A stretch of DNA of 33,770 nt from Streptomyces sp. DvalAA-14 (GTDB lineage Bacteria; Actinomycetota; Actinomycetes; Streptomycetales; Streptomycetaceae): positions 1 through 33,770 of the forward strand of contig NZ_FMCH01000167.1 in assembly GCF_900091855.1 (NCBI RefSeq), written 5' to 3'. The position numbers and the translations under genes were made by a program. This document shows positions 16,445 through 24,337 of the stretch, in pieces. Position 1 is the first letter of the stretch, and each line of letters starts with the position of its first letter. Under the pieces are notes generated by a model. The model was not told the origin of the DNA and searched no databases. It saw only the letters and a list, made by a program, of their open reading frames with translations.

Positions 16445-17125
16445 TCAGGCCGGGCGTGTGCCGGCGGCCCGCAGGCGCTCGGCCAGTTTGGCCAGTGAGC
16501 GTTCCTGCAGGCGCCCGTAGTGCGCGACGCGTATGTCGCCGCCGGCGGCGTCGATGATGGCGAGCTGGCTTCGCCGGGCGGTGTCCAGGTCATCGGCGAA
16601 CAGCGGGCGTTCGGCGCCGTGCCGCGGGAAAAGGGCCTCGCCGAAAGCATCCCCGGCCAGGACGGTGCCGGTGGGCAGCTGCACGCTCGCCGAGCCGGGG
16701 GTGTGGCCGGGGGTCCAGAAAGACCGCCCGATGCCGCCGTGCCGGGTGAGGTCCTCGTCGTCGTCGAGCTCGAGGTCAGGGATGACCGGTGCCTTCAACC
16801 CGCGCATGACACTGGGGGCCAGGACCCGGCCGAGGGGACGGCGCGGGGTGACGTGCAGCTGGCCACCGGCACGCAGCGCGCCGGAATCGGCATGGTGGAT
16901 GGCCACGCGGGCACCGGTGGCCTCCCGCAGGGCATCGGCAGCTCCGACGTGGTCGTAGTGGAAGTGCGTCAGCACGATCAGCTGCAGCTCGGCGCGGGTC
17001 TCGGTGAGCTTCGCGAGCACCTTCGGCGCGAGGGCCGGGGTGGCGGCATCCACGAGCATCGCCGTGCCGTCGTCGATGACGAGGTAGGCGGTGGAGATGC
17101 CGTCCTTGATCGGGTGAATGTCCAT
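16445..17125 (-). CDS. MBL-fold metallohydrolase
   Basis: A 226-aa metallo-beta-lactamase-fold hydrolase starting at ATG 17125 behind GGAGG. It carries the di-metal site HFHYDHVGAA (HxHxDH, residues 54-59), WTPGHTPGSASV (third His), LAGDAFG (bridging Asp) and VAHYGR (last His). All metal ligands are present, so it should be active; the substrate is unknown (glyoxalase II-, lactonase- and thioesterase-like members share this pattern). It is transcribed divergently from a TetR regulator across a 65-base promoter region with two similar operator-like sites, so induction by the TetR ligand is likely. Confidence 0.9.
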   Translation of the reverse strand: MDIHPIKDGISTAYLVIDDGTAMLVDAATPALAPKVLAKLTETRAELQLIVLTHFHYDHVGAADALREATGARVAIHHADSGALRAGGQLHVTPRRPLGRVLAPSVMRGLKAPVIPDLELDDDEDLTRHGGIGRSFWTPGHTPGSASVQLPTGTVLAGDAFGEALFPRHGAERPLFADDLDTARRSQLAIIDAAGGDIRVAHYGRLQERSLAKLAERLRAAGTRPA

Positions 17126-17146
17126 AGTGGTAACCTCCGAGATGTT

Positions 17147-17198
17147 GTTATCAGTGCTTACCTGCATCACTCCGCCCGAAGGAGTTAGCAGTGTCAAC
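17147..17198. promoter_or_regulatory. Twin operator-like sites between MBL hydrolase and TetR genes
   Basis: GTTATCAGTGCTTAC (17147-17161, reverse complement GTAAGCACTGATAAC) and GTTAGCAGTGTCAAC (17184-17198) share the pattern GTnAGCAsTGnnAAC, each roughly palindromic, with centres 37 bases apart. The second overlaps the TetR start codon. Between them lies ACTCC-N7-GGAGT (17169-17185). They are good candidates for autorepression and control of the hydrolase. Binding is inferred. Confidence 0.5.
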
Positions 17199-17958
17199 AG
17201 GATCGGTGGACGAACCGGCAGAGCCGGCCGCGACGCGCAAACCCCTGGCCGACCGCCTGGTCCACGAGGCGGTCGACCTCGTACGCACGGGAGGCCCCGG
17301 TGCGATGTCGCTGCGTGAGGTCCAGCGGCGCGCCGGCGTCTCACCGGCGGCGGCCTACCGGCACTTCCGCGACCGCGACGCGCTCCTGCTGGCGGTCGCC
17401 CAGGAGTGCGCCGGCATGCTCGCCGACCACATCGCCGCCGCGCTGGAGGATGCGCCGCCGTTCACCGGCGAGCCCGGTTCGGCGCGGGCCAGACTGCTGG
17501 CGGTGTGCGCGGCCTACCTGGACTTCGCCACCGGCAACCCCGGCCTGTACCGGGCCATCTTCACCAGCGACGAGCAGATCGACGAACTGACCGCACCCTC
17601 GCAGCGGGCCCGCGGCAGCGCCGGCGACGGCGGCTACAACCTGCTCGTCTCCACCCTGCAGGATCTGGTGAACGCCACCGGCGGCACACACCTCAACCCC
17701 TGGGACCCACTCGCCCTCTGGGCAACCTGCCACGGCCTGGCGATGCTCCGGCTGGACGCCGCACTGCGACTCCTGCCCGAGGAGGCCTTCACCCACGCCC
17801 GGGACCGGATCCTGGCCACCATCACCACCGCCGTGCCACTGGAATCCCTCACCCACCCCGCCGGAGCGGTGGCACCAGCAAGCCAAGACCGCCCCCAAAA
17901 CCAACCGCAGACACCCCGAAAGAAAGAAGCAGCCACCCCCGCCCGGCCACAGCAATAA
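17191..17958 (+). CDS. TetR-family regulator (WHG-type C-terminal domain)
   Basis: 255 aa from GTG 17191 with AAGGAG 6 bases upstream. The N-terminal DNA-binding domain spans about residues 20-70: LVHEAVDLVRTGG, then the helix-turn-helix MSLREVQRRAGVSPAAAYRHFRDRDALL. The C-terminal effector domain (LLAVCAAYLDFATGNPGLYR, LWATCHGLAMLRLD) matches the TetR_C_33/WHG type. A disordered Pro/Gln/Ala-rich tail of some 40 residues follows (QDRPQNQPQTPRKK) and is unusual for the family. Divergent from the MBL hydrolase it probably represses. Confidence 0.92.
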   Translation: MSTGSVDEPAEPAATRKPLADRLVHEAVDLVRTGGPGAMSLREVQRRAGVSPAAAYRHFRDRDALLLAVAQECAGMLADHIAAALEDAPPFTGEPGSARARLLAVCAAYLDFATGNPGLYRAIFTSDEQIDELTAPSQRARGSAGDGGYNLLVSTLQDLVNATGGTHLNPWDPLALWATCHGLAMLRLDAALRLLPEEAFTHARDRILATITTAVPLESLTHPAGAVAPASQDRPQNQPQTPRKKEAATPARPQQ

Positions 17959-17994
17959 CGCACCCGGCCGCACACACCCGCCGCGCCCGCCAGA

Positions 17995-18262
17995 CCGCCA
18001 ACACCGCGCCCACCCCGCCGCGGCACCCGGACGGTCCATGGCCGCGCGGCGCAGGGCGGTGGCCATCTCCGGTCGGTCCGCCCAGGCCGCGATGAAGAAG
18101 CGGACGAAGGAGTCGCCGTTCCGCCCCGCGTCTCGCGGAACACGACGACCGCCCCTGCCGAAAGGCGAGCGGAAGACGGCGGGGCCCCGTCCCTGGTCGG
18201 CGGCGACCTGCCGGGCGGCCAGGAATTCGTTCAGGCTCTGGTAAAGGAAGGCGAGAACAGCG
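17995..18262 (-). pseudogene. Possible NACHT/STAND-type NTPase fragment
   Basis: One open minus-strand frame reads VLAFLYQSLNEFLAARQVAA, then NGDSFVRFFIAAWADRPEM and ATALRRAAMDRPG. FxxxxxxEFLAARxVA resembles the winged-helix end of NACHT-type NTPases (usually FxHQTFxEYLAA). There is no start, no P-loop and no C-terminus. The family call is tentative; that it is a fragment is likely. Confidence 0.35.
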
Positions 18263-18325
18263 CGGCCGCGTGCGCCTGTCTACGTCACCGGCGCCCACAC
18301 CCGGGCGCGTGGCTTCAGGCAGCAC

Positions 18326-18354
18326 GGCCCCCTGCCGAGAGTTTGGCAGGGGCC
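18326..18354. terminator. GC-rich hairpin, possible terminator
   Basis: GGCCCCCTGCC (18326-18336) pairs with GGCAGGGGCC (18345-18354), one C bulged, loop GAGAGTTT. There is no T-run on either strand. It lies downstream of the minus-strand hydrolase at 18459-19211 and may end its transcript. Confidence 0.45.
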
Positions 18355-18458
18355 CGCGTGCAGAGAGCGGCGGAAGGCCGGGACCTCCTCGATGAGCGGT
18401 GTGCCAGCCGGCATCGGCTATCGTCTGCTGCCGGTCTGCCGGTTCTGCCGGCTCGGCC

Positions 18459-19211
18459 TCACTTAAGATGCCGGGTGAAGAACTGGGCCGCGGCGTCCCC
18501 CGCGAACTGCGGGACGCCGGTGTGCCCGCCCATGTTGGCGTGCAGGGACTTCTCCTGGGAGCCGAAGGCGTTGAAGAGGTCCAGGGCCGCCTGCCGGTCG
18601 TTCCCTTCGTCGTCCCACTGCAGCAGGACGTGCAGGGGGATGGTGACCTGCCGGGCCTCCTCGAACATGGCGCGCGGCACGAAACTCCCTGCAAAGAAGC
18701 CGGCGGCCACGATGCGGGGCTCGACCACCGCCAGCCGGATGCCGATGGAGATCACTCCCCCCGAGTACCCGACCGGGCCGCCGATCTCGGGCAGCGCAAG
18801 GAGCGCGTCCAGAGCGGCCCGCCATTCCGGGACCGCCTTGTCGACCAGCGGAAGGACGAGCGCGTCGACGATCTCATCGCTGACCGGCTCCCCGGCCTCC
18901 ACCGCCCGGCGCAGGTCGGCCCGGGCCTGCTCGACGGCGGGCCAGCGGGGCCGGTCGCCGCTTCCGGGGAGTTCGATGGTGGCCGTGGCGAAGCCCTCCG
19001 CCGCGGAGTGCCGGGCCCGGCCCACCAGTCGGGGGTACATCCTGCGCAGCCCGAGGGGAGGGTGGCCGAGCAGGATCAGCGGCGCCGGCGCGGATGCCGA
19101 TGCCGATGCCGATGCCGATGCGGGTGTCCACAGGATGCCAGGAATCTCACCGAGGGTGAATGCGCGTTCGAGGACGCCGTCGTCAAAGCGCTGCTCAGAA
19201 GTGAAATGCAT
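18459..19211 (-). CDS. Alpha/beta hydrolase (dienelactone-hydrolase-like)
   Basis: A 250-aa cytoplasmic hydrolase from ATG 19211. Recognisable parts: IPGILWTP followed by an (Ala-Ser)n stretch, LILLGHPPLGLRRMYPR (strand and oxyanion loop), TATIELPGSGDRPRW, nucleophile elbow PVGYSGGVISIGIRLA (GxSxG variant), PLHVLLQWDDEGN with the likely acid, and MGGHTGVP with the catalytic His. The domain order is that of dienelactone hydrolase/BAAT-like esterases. No signal peptide. The (Ala-Ser)5 insert is encoded by a hexanucleotide repeat. Substrate unknown; no operon partner is evident. Confidence 0.8.
   Translation of the reverse strand: MHFTSEQRFDDGVLERAFTLGEIPGILWTPASASASASASAPAPLILLGHPPLGLRRMYPRLVGRARHSAAEGFATATIELPGSGDRPRWPAVEQARADLRRAVEAGEPVSDEIVDALVLPLVDKAVPEWRAALDALLALPEIGGPVGYSGGVISIGIRLAVVEPRIVAAGFFAGSFVPRAMFEEARQVTIPLHVLLQWDDEGNDRQAALDLFNAFGSQEKSLHANMGGHTGVPQFAGDAAAQFFTRHLK
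19093..19122. repeat. Hexanucleotide repeat (GATGCS)5 in coding sequence
   Basis: Four GATGCC units and one GATGCG in tandem encode Ala-Ser repeats near the N-terminus of the hydrolase. Units of six bases cannot shift the frame, only lengthen or shorten the loop. Confidence 0.85.
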
Positions 19212-19410
19212 GGTCGTAACTTTCGGGAGTGCACTGGAACGGCGCTCCCGGACGACCTGTCTATCGCCCGACCGCGACCCCGGAGGGGAGCACCCATGTC
19301 GATACTGCGTTCACGGGTACCACCTCGTTGATCTCTCGCACGGCCTCGGGAAACCTAGCAGCCGTTGCCTTCGCCCTTCAACGGGTTAGTGCGGAGTCCC
19401 CGGGAGACCC

Positions 19411-19434
19411 TGCCCCTGCCCCTGCCCCTGCCCC
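19411..19434. repeat. Hexanucleotide repeat (TGCCCC)4, intergenic
   Basis: Four exact tandem TGCCCC units lie between the hydrolase start and the DUF2690 gene end, only 290 bases from the other hexamer repeat. The rest of 19212-19546 shows no gene; it should contain the hydrolase promoter. Confidence 0.85.
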
Positions 19435-19546
19435 TCGAATCATCGGGCAAGGGAGTCACCCGGTAAAGGCAGTAGTTGCGGTTCCGTTTCGGCGGTCCTC
19501 TTATGGTGCCGGTCATGCCCCCTGGCCGGACCCCGGCGGCCACCTT

Positions 19547-20065
19547 TCACCATGTGGTCCAGGCGGTGCATCCTCCGACCATGGTGGACTGGTCGGAGCC
19601 GCAGGCTTCGGCTGGGCCGGGTGCCCACAGCATGGATGTCCACATTGGCTGGCCGTAACGCAGATCAGTGCCGTAGGCAATGTGGCCGGCGTCCTGGTGG
19701 ACTCCCCCCATCGTGGACGCCTGTCGCCAGATGTCGGTGGCGAAGTAGCCGGTATAGCCGGTGGACACCGCCCGGCTCCAGTTGGTGTGGCAGAGCGGTG
19801 ACCACCACAGCTGGACCTGGACGGCGGCAGCGCCGCCCCCGTAGTTCTGATCCTCGACCGGTATCGCGGAGGACACCTCGTAGGCGCCGTTCTGGCACAC
19901 GCCGTTGCTGTCGGTGGGATCGGCACCGTCGCAGTTCGCCTCACTGGGATTGCTGAGGCAGGCAGAGCCGGATGCGGCCGCCGCCTGCGGCGCGGCGGTG
20001 ACGAAGCCGAGGAGCAGGAGGCTTGCGACAGCGACTGTGGCGCTGAGCATTCGGGTGATTCTCAT
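19547..20065 (-). CDS. Secreted DUF2690-family protein
   Basis: 172 aa from ATG 20065 with GGGAG upstream. It has a Sec signal peptide (MRITRMLSATVAVASLLLLG, cleavage near AQAAAASG), then CLSNPSEANCDGADPTDSNGVC with paired cysteines, a strand AYEVSSAIPV, and VQVQLWWSPLCHTNWSRAVS, the characteristic DUF2690 stretch (hydrophobic strand, SP-x-C-x-x-x-W). The C-terminal third (MWTSMLWAPGPAEACG) parallels the neighbour at 20186-20656. The protein is exported and probably disulfide-bonded; its role is unknown. Tandem paralogue of the next gene. Confidence 0.8.
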   Translation of the reverse strand: MRITRMLSATVAVASLLLLGFVTAAPQAAAASGSACLSNPSEANCDGADPTDSNGVCQNGAYEVSSAIPVEDQNYGGGAAAVQVQLWWSPLCHTNWSRAVSTGYTGYFATDIWRQASTMGGVHQDAGHIAYGTDLRYGQPMWTSMLWAPGPAEACGSDQSTMVGGCTAWTTW

Positions 20066-20126
20066 CGCTTCTCCCTGACAGGCCGTCGGACACAACGGAT
20101 CGGAGGCTGTTCGTGGGACGTCCGGT

Positions 20127-20161
20127 GGTGCCCGGTGACGATGGCGTCGGCACCGGGCACC
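20127..20161 (-). terminator. Hairpin between the two DUF2690 genes
   Basis: GGTGCCCGGTG (20127-20137) pairs exactly with CACCGGGCACC (20151-20161) around a 13-base loop, 25 bases past the upstream gene's stop. There is no T-run. It is either a terminator or an RNA-processing or stability hairpin that sets relative expression of the pair. Confidence 0.55.
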
Positions 20162-20185
20162 CTCTGGTGCTTGGGGCGCTTGGCC

Positions 20186-20656
20186 TCAGGAAGCCTGGGT
20201 CCAGCACTGGCTGCGCGGCGCGACGGCGCCGCTGGGATACGGGTAGGCGGTGATGCACATTTTTGCCGGCCCGGGTGAGAGGACCACGTCCGTCCACTCC
20301 CAGCCGGGCAGGACGGTGAAGACATCGGCCGTTTCGCCGCTGCTGCCGGTGATGTCAGCGTGGAAGTCCCAGGAGTAGTTGTCGTTGGGCACGTCGTACT
20401 GGACCCAGTTGACTCCGCAGCTGGGAGACCACCACATGTTGACGGCGCCGCCCATGAAGGTCTCCGCCAGAATGACGTAGGCCCCGACGTTGCAGCCGGT
20501 CGCGACGGGGTCACCGCAGCCCTTCGAACCGCAGCTCAGTGACGGGGACGCGGTGGTCGCGGACGCGGTGCCGGTACCGGCGATCACGAGGCCGCCCAGG
20601 AATATGGCGACGGCAGCCGCATGGATGGCCCGGGTGAGTGGGGCGAGCTTCTTCAC
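20186..20656 (-). CDS. Secreted DUF2690-family protein, paralogue
   Basis: 156 aa from GTG 20656 with GGAGAAC upstream. Signal peptide LTRAIHAAAVAIFLGGLVIA, cleavage near ASATTAS. The mature part starts with SCGSKGCGDPVATGC, then VGAYVILAE, GGAVNMWWSPSCGVNWVQYD (DUF2690 core) and PAKMCITAYPYPSGA, ending SQCWTQAS. Same architecture as 19547-20065: cysteine pairs, WWSP-x-C, late Pro-Ala-x-x-C. First gene of the tandem pair and directly downstream of the triple TTGTCCAG motif, so it is likely regulated. Function unknown; exported. Confidence 0.8.
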   Translation of the reverse strand: MKKLAPLTRAIHAAAVAIFLGGLVIAGTGTASATTASPSLSCGSKGCGDPVATGCNVGAYVILAETFMGGAVNMWWSPSCGVNWVQYDVPNDNYSWDFHADITGSSGETADVFTVLPGWEWTDVVLSPGPAKMCITAYPYPSGAVAPRSQCWTQAS

Positions 20657-20786
20657 AGTTCTCCTTCGGCCCGACTGGACAGCGCGGTGTGCCGGTCCAG
20701 CGGTTGTCGGCTTACGGGTGGCGGGCACCGGGGCAGCGGTGAAGAACACTTGCTGACGGGGTGCCGTCCCCTGGTGTAGAGCCGGA

Positions 20787-20837
20787 ATTGTCCAGCGGGA
20801 AGAGTTCTGGACAATCAGGGAGCAGGACTTTGTCCAG
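20787..20837 (-). promoter_or_regulatory. Three-copy TTGTCCAG operator-like array
   Basis: ATTGTCCAG (20787-20795) and CTGGACAAT (20807-20815) are a perfect 9-bp inverted repeat with an 11-base spacer. A third TTGTCCAG follows at 20830-20837. The array lies 130-180 bases upstream of the minus-strand DUF2690 gene, where its promoter should be. The arrangement looks like a cooperative dimer site plus an extra half-site. The regulator is unknown. Confidence 0.6.
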
Positions 20838-21188
20838 CTCAGGCGACGGGGTGGACGGAATGGCGTATGTCTGCGCAGCCACCCCGGACTCGGCCGGACC
20901 GATGTCGTCGCCCGCCCCCGCGCAGTCGCACTTTTAACGGTCCACGCCGGTGGGATGCCGCCGTCGGCCGCCGCAGTCGGCGGCCAGGGGGGCGGCCAGG
21001 GCGGCGACGTACTGTCGCCGGTCGGGAGGCTGAGGCCCGCTCACCATCCGGGCCACCTCAGGCAGCGCTGATGCGAGCAGCATCGCGGCGAGGCGGCCAG
21101 GCGACCACCCCGTGGAACGCCGGCAGAACAACCAGGAGTTCGTGCGGTGGAGTGCGGATGACGGGCCACTGCGCTCGCACGGCAGTGT
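20838..21188. other. Stretch without a supported gene
   Basis: About 350 bases. The minus strand contains LLASALPEVARMVSGP and NTAVRAQWPVIRTPPHELLV in different frames, which hints at decayed coding DNA, but no family is recognisable and no complete frame with a ribosome site exists. Confidence 0.35.
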
Positions 21189-21638
21189 TCAGCCCTGCTC
21201 CACGGGGCGAAGGACGGGGTCGATCTCCGCCAGGGCCCCGTGCATCTGACGAGCCCCCAGGGCAACCCGCTCGTCGGGGTCCCCGAACATCTCCTCGCAC
21301 AACTGCACGGCGTTGTCCCGGTCCCCGGCGAAGACGCTGAACACATCGTGAAGCGCGGTGTGGATCCAGTCGCTGTGGTGGGAGTCGGCGGCTGCCAGTG
21401 CCGAGGCGACGATCGTCAAGCCGACCCTGTCCTGTCGCCGAAGCAGGGCTTCCGCGGTCACCCGGGTGACGAAGGTGTCACCCGGGTCGAGCAGGAGCTC
21501 CCGCAGTGGCCCGAGGACCTCCGGCATCTCGGCGAAGCCTGCCAGGCCGTGGCCGGCATCCGCCCGGTCGCGGTGGTCGTGGCTCCGACCGAGCTCACCG
21601 AGGGCCACGGCGGCTGCATGCCGCCGGTCGCTGTCCAC
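21189..21638 (-). CDS. HEAT-repeat-like small protein
   Basis: 149 aa from GTG 21638 with GGAGAGG about 10 bases upstream. It is mostly helical with repeating hydrophobic pairs: RRHAAAVALGELG, VLGPLRELLLDPGDTFVTRV, AEALLRRQDRVGLTIVASAL, WIHTALHDVFSVFAGD, AVQLCEEMFGDPDERVALGA. This is the helix-turn-helix periodicity of HEAT/armadillo-type scaffolds. No signal peptide or catalytic motif. Probably a protein-protein adaptor; the partner is not evident from the neighbourhood. Confidence 0.7.
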   Translation of the reverse strand: MDSDRRHAAAVALGELGRSHDHRDRADAGHGLAGFAEMPEVLGPLRELLLDPGDTFVTRVTAEALLRRQDRVGLTIVASALAAADSHHSDWIHTALHDVFSVFAGDRDNAVQLCEEMFGDPDERVALGARQMHGALAEIDPVLRPVEQG

Positions 21639-21987
21639 CTGTGGTGCCCACCTCTCCAGGATTTCGCGTCACCGTACCAGCGAGGCACCCTCCGGGTGAT
21701 CGCCCGGACAGCGCGTTCCCGTGCCCGGCCCGCTGCGCCGCGTGTCCCGCGATGGTCTCACCGCGAGATGAATCGTGGCTGGTCAGCGCGTGGGACGTCC
21801 CGAGAAGTGCTCATCTTCCTGAGCCCCGTGGACGACCCGGGTCCGGACTCCAATGATGTGGGCTCACCAGCCGGGCCGGCAGACGCCGGCGTACCACCGG
21901 TTCGACAGGTCCGCCCGGTTCCGACCGTCCAGCACGCCCTGACGGTCGTGCCGCTCGACGGATTTCCCGACGTGAGGAAGTACGCAC
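21639..21987. other. Intergenic region between divergent genes
   Basis: No gene is supported. It must contain the promoters of the leftward HEAT-like gene and the rightward I36-like gene. I see no strong palindrome. Confidence 0.4.
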
Positions 21988-22464
21988 ATGGCATTCAAGA
22001 AGCTGGCCGTCACCGCGGCCCTGGGCGTCGTCGCCCTGGGCGGAGCCCTGGTGGCCCCGACCACGGCCGGCGCCGCCTCCAAGGACATCTCGGACTGGAA
22101 CAGCTCCGCCGCCTGCGGTCCGGGGAGCCCCTTCTACTTCTGCCTCTACTACCACACCGGCGCCACCGGTGGCCGCTTCGCCGACAGCACCGACGCCGAG
22201 ATCTCGGACCTCACCGGCTACACGTTCACGGGTTCGGACGGCGACGGCCAGCAGGTCCGCAACAACGCCGCCTCGGCCCAGAACGGCAGTTCGCTCTGCA
22301 ACGTCGGCATCTGGTACTCCAAGAACTTCAGCGGCAACTCCAACTGGCTCAAGCCCGGCAAGGGCGGGAACTTCACCAGCTACCTGGCCAACAACGAGGC
22401 GTCGATCGCCATCTCGGACCACACCCATTGCCCGAACCAGGGCTACGACCCCTACGGCCACTGA
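21988..22464 (+). CDS. Secreted peptidase-inhibitor I36-like protein
   Basis: 158 aa from ATG 21988 with GAGGAAG upstream. Clear signal peptide (MAFKKLAVTAALGVVALGGA, cleavage near AGAASKD). The mature protein has SPFYFCLYYHTGATGGRFA, then ISDLTGYTF, GQQVRNNAASAQN and ISDHTHCPNQGYDPYG, the pattern of small actinobacterial proteins annotated as peptidase inhibitor family I36. As recalled for that family, they are disulfide-stabilised exported proteins related to metalloprotease inhibitors. Cysteines are placed to form pairs. It is monocistronic. Actual inhibitory activity is not shown by the sequence. Confidence 0.8.
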   Translation: MAFKKLAVTAALGVVALGGALVAPTTAGAASKDISDWNSSAACGPGSPFYFCLYYHTGATGGRFADSTDAEISDLTGYTFTGSDGDGQQVRNNAASAQNGSSLCNVGIWYSKNFSGNSNWLKPGKGGNFTSYLANNEASIAISDHTHCPNQGYDPYGH

Positions 22465-22647
22465 ACCGCGCGGCCGGCTGCCGGTCCGGGCGGCACCCGA
22501 GCGCCGCGCAGACCACTGAGCCGTCCACCGCGCCGGCCACCCCGTCCGACTCGCTGCCTGCGGCCCCGAGGGCGCCACTCGCCCTGGGCCGAGGGCACCG
22601 GGCAGAGCCCTCAGGCTCCTCCGCACCGGGCCCTCGAAGGAGACCTC

Positions 22648-23613
22648 ATGGCCGAGACCGGCCTGCGCCAGGCGATGGCGGCGGCCGTACTGCTGCTCGC
22701 GACCGGGCTCACCGCGTGCGCGCACCCGGCGCAGGTGGCCGCGCGGCCGCCCGTCCCGTACACCGTGCCCACGCCCACCGGCGCCACCGGCGCCATCGGC
22801 CTGCATCTGCCCGTGGAGCGCTACATGCTGACACCCACTCAATCCGCGCAGCTGAGCTGGGTGGGCAACGCCATGATCCGCGACTGCATGCGCGACCACG
22901 GATTCGCATTCCCGGCCGCGCAGCGCCCCGACGCGGGCAGCGCCACCTACTCCGTGATGTATCGGCGGTACGGCGTGAGCGACCCCGCGAGCGTGCGGAC
23001 CTGGGGGTATCACGCGCCCGTGTACGGCGCCCAGCACGACACCCCGAAGTCCAAAGATCCGGTGCTCTCCTCCGTCGGCGCCGCCGAGGTGCTGTTCGGA
23101 GCCGATCCCAAGACCGGGCGGCGGGTGTCCTCCTATCACGGCCGCGCGGTGCCCGAACAGGGCTGCTCGGGGAGCGTCGACCGGCTCCTCGGCGAGCATT
23201 CCGGCAGTCCGCAGGGCCCGGAGACAGGACAGGACGGCGTCCTCGCTCGCATCAAGGAACGGAGCTTCGCGGACTCGATGGCCGATCCCCGCACCAGGAA
23301 GGTCTTCGCCGACTGGTCCGCGTGCATGGCCTCGCGCGGATACCGGGTGGCCGATCCGATGCACGCCGCGGACGCACTGCCCCCGTCCACTGCCTCTGCG
23401 GCGCCGAGCCGCGCGGAGATCGCGCAGGCCGAGGCCGATGTCGCGTGCAAGTCGGCGACGAACCTGGTCGGCGTATGGTTCGCGGTGGAGTCGGACTACC
23501 AACTGGCCGCCCTCCACGAGGTCGGCCCGGAGCTGGCCCACATCACGGCGGAACGCGACAGCGAAGCACGGACGCTGCGGCGCCTGTATCGGACCTACGC
23601 GGGGGTCTCCTGA
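22648..23613 (+). CDS. Putative lipoprotein, unknown function
   Basis: 321 aa from ATG 22648 behind GAAGGAG. The signal peptide AMAAAVLLLATG ends in the lipobox LTAC, so it should be membrane-anchored outside the cell. The mature part has WVGNAMIRDCMRDHGFAFP, a stretch often seen in actinobacterial lipoproteins, a second ACMASRGYRVADP half-repeat and a C-terminal AEADVACKSATNLVGVW. Three C-x-x-x-x-G/R phrases suggest a conserved Cys network. No enzyme motif seen. It lies 180 bases downstream of the I36-like gene on the same strand and might share its export role. Confidence 0.75.
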   Translation: MAETGLRQAMAAAVLLLATGLTACAHPAQVAARPPVPYTVPTPTGATGAIGLHLPVERYMLTPTQSAQLSWVGNAMIRDCMRDHGFAFPAAQRPDAGSATYSVMYRRYGVSDPASVRTWGYHAPVYGAQHDTPKSKDPVLSSVGAAEVLFGADPKTGRRVSSYHGRAVPEQGCSGSVDRLLGEHSGSPQGPETGQDGVLARIKERSFADSMADPRTRKVFADWSACMASRGYRVADPMHAADALPPSTASAAPSRAEIAQAEADVACKSATNLVGVWFAVESDYQLAALHEVGPELAHITAERDSEARTLRRLYRTYAGVS

Positions 23614-23761
23614 CGCCGTTGCGGCTGCGAGGGCTCCCACTCCGGCCGAGGTGGCGTCCGTACCGACGGGCGGCGCAGACCCGAACTCCCCGTCGGCTCG
23701 CCGGACTTCTGACGCTTCCGCACAAGCCGGGTGATGACGACACCTGCTCGGCGGTCTGCCG

Positions 23762-24208
23762 CTATCGTCGGCGAGCGTCCTGCGCCAGAGATGTGGCGAC
23801 GGTCAGCAGAACGCCCGTCGGTATCACGAAGACGCCGATGAGGAAGGTGAGGAAACCCGCCACCGCGGCACACAGCAGGGCGATCGACAGCACCCAGGCC
23901 ACCGGCAGGGTCCAGTTGCGCCGGCCTTCGCGGCCCGCGTACAGCACGGCCGTAACCAGTGCGGCCACCAGCAAGGGAACGGCGGATGGAAGCAGGACCA
24001 CCGCGCCGTGCAGCTGGAAGATGCTGGCGCGCGGCTGCACCCCGGCCCGGTCCGTGGGGATCGTCTCGATCGGTAGCAACACCGCCAGCACCAGAACGCC
24101 GACGCCTGTGACAAGCGCCCAGCCCGCAATGCAGTCCCCCGGCCAGCGACGGCCGGGCATCTGTCTCGGGAGCGGCTGGTCGCCGTGGGCGGAGCGTGAT
24201 GCTTCCAT
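23762..24208 (-). CDS. Membrane protein, four TM helices
   Basis: 148 aa from ATG 24208. Hydrophobic helices: WALVTGVGVLVLAVLLPI, FQLHGAVVLLPSAVPLLVAA with the adjoining LVTAVLYAG, WVLSIALLCAAVAGF, and LTFLIGVFVIPTGVLLTVA. The N-terminal 25 residues are polar and Arg-rich; the C-terminus (QDARRR) is basic. No family recognised. A perfect TetR-type palindrome sits about 130 bases upstream of the start, so the gene may be under repressor control. Confidence 0.75.
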   Translation of the reverse strand: MEASRSAHGDQPLPRQMPGRRWPGDCIAGWALVTGVGVLVLAVLLPIETIPTDRAGVQPRASIFQLHGAVVLLPSAVPLLVAALVTAVLYAGREGRRNWTLPVAWVLSIALLCAAVAGFLTFLIGVFVIPTGVLLTVATSLAQDARRR

Positions 24209-24337
24209 GCGGTATCGGCCTTCGCTCGGTGGATCGGTGGATCGGTGCACGGTCTGCCGGTCGGGCCGCGAACGCCGTTGCGTAGGGGGCACGGCGCGAC
24301 CGGGTGTTCGGTGTGGCCGGCCCGCCGTGTCCCGATG

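Noticed and set aside
19093-19122. Short tandem units considered as a CRISPR array
   Set aside because: Units are six bases with no spacers; a microsatellite, not CRISPR.
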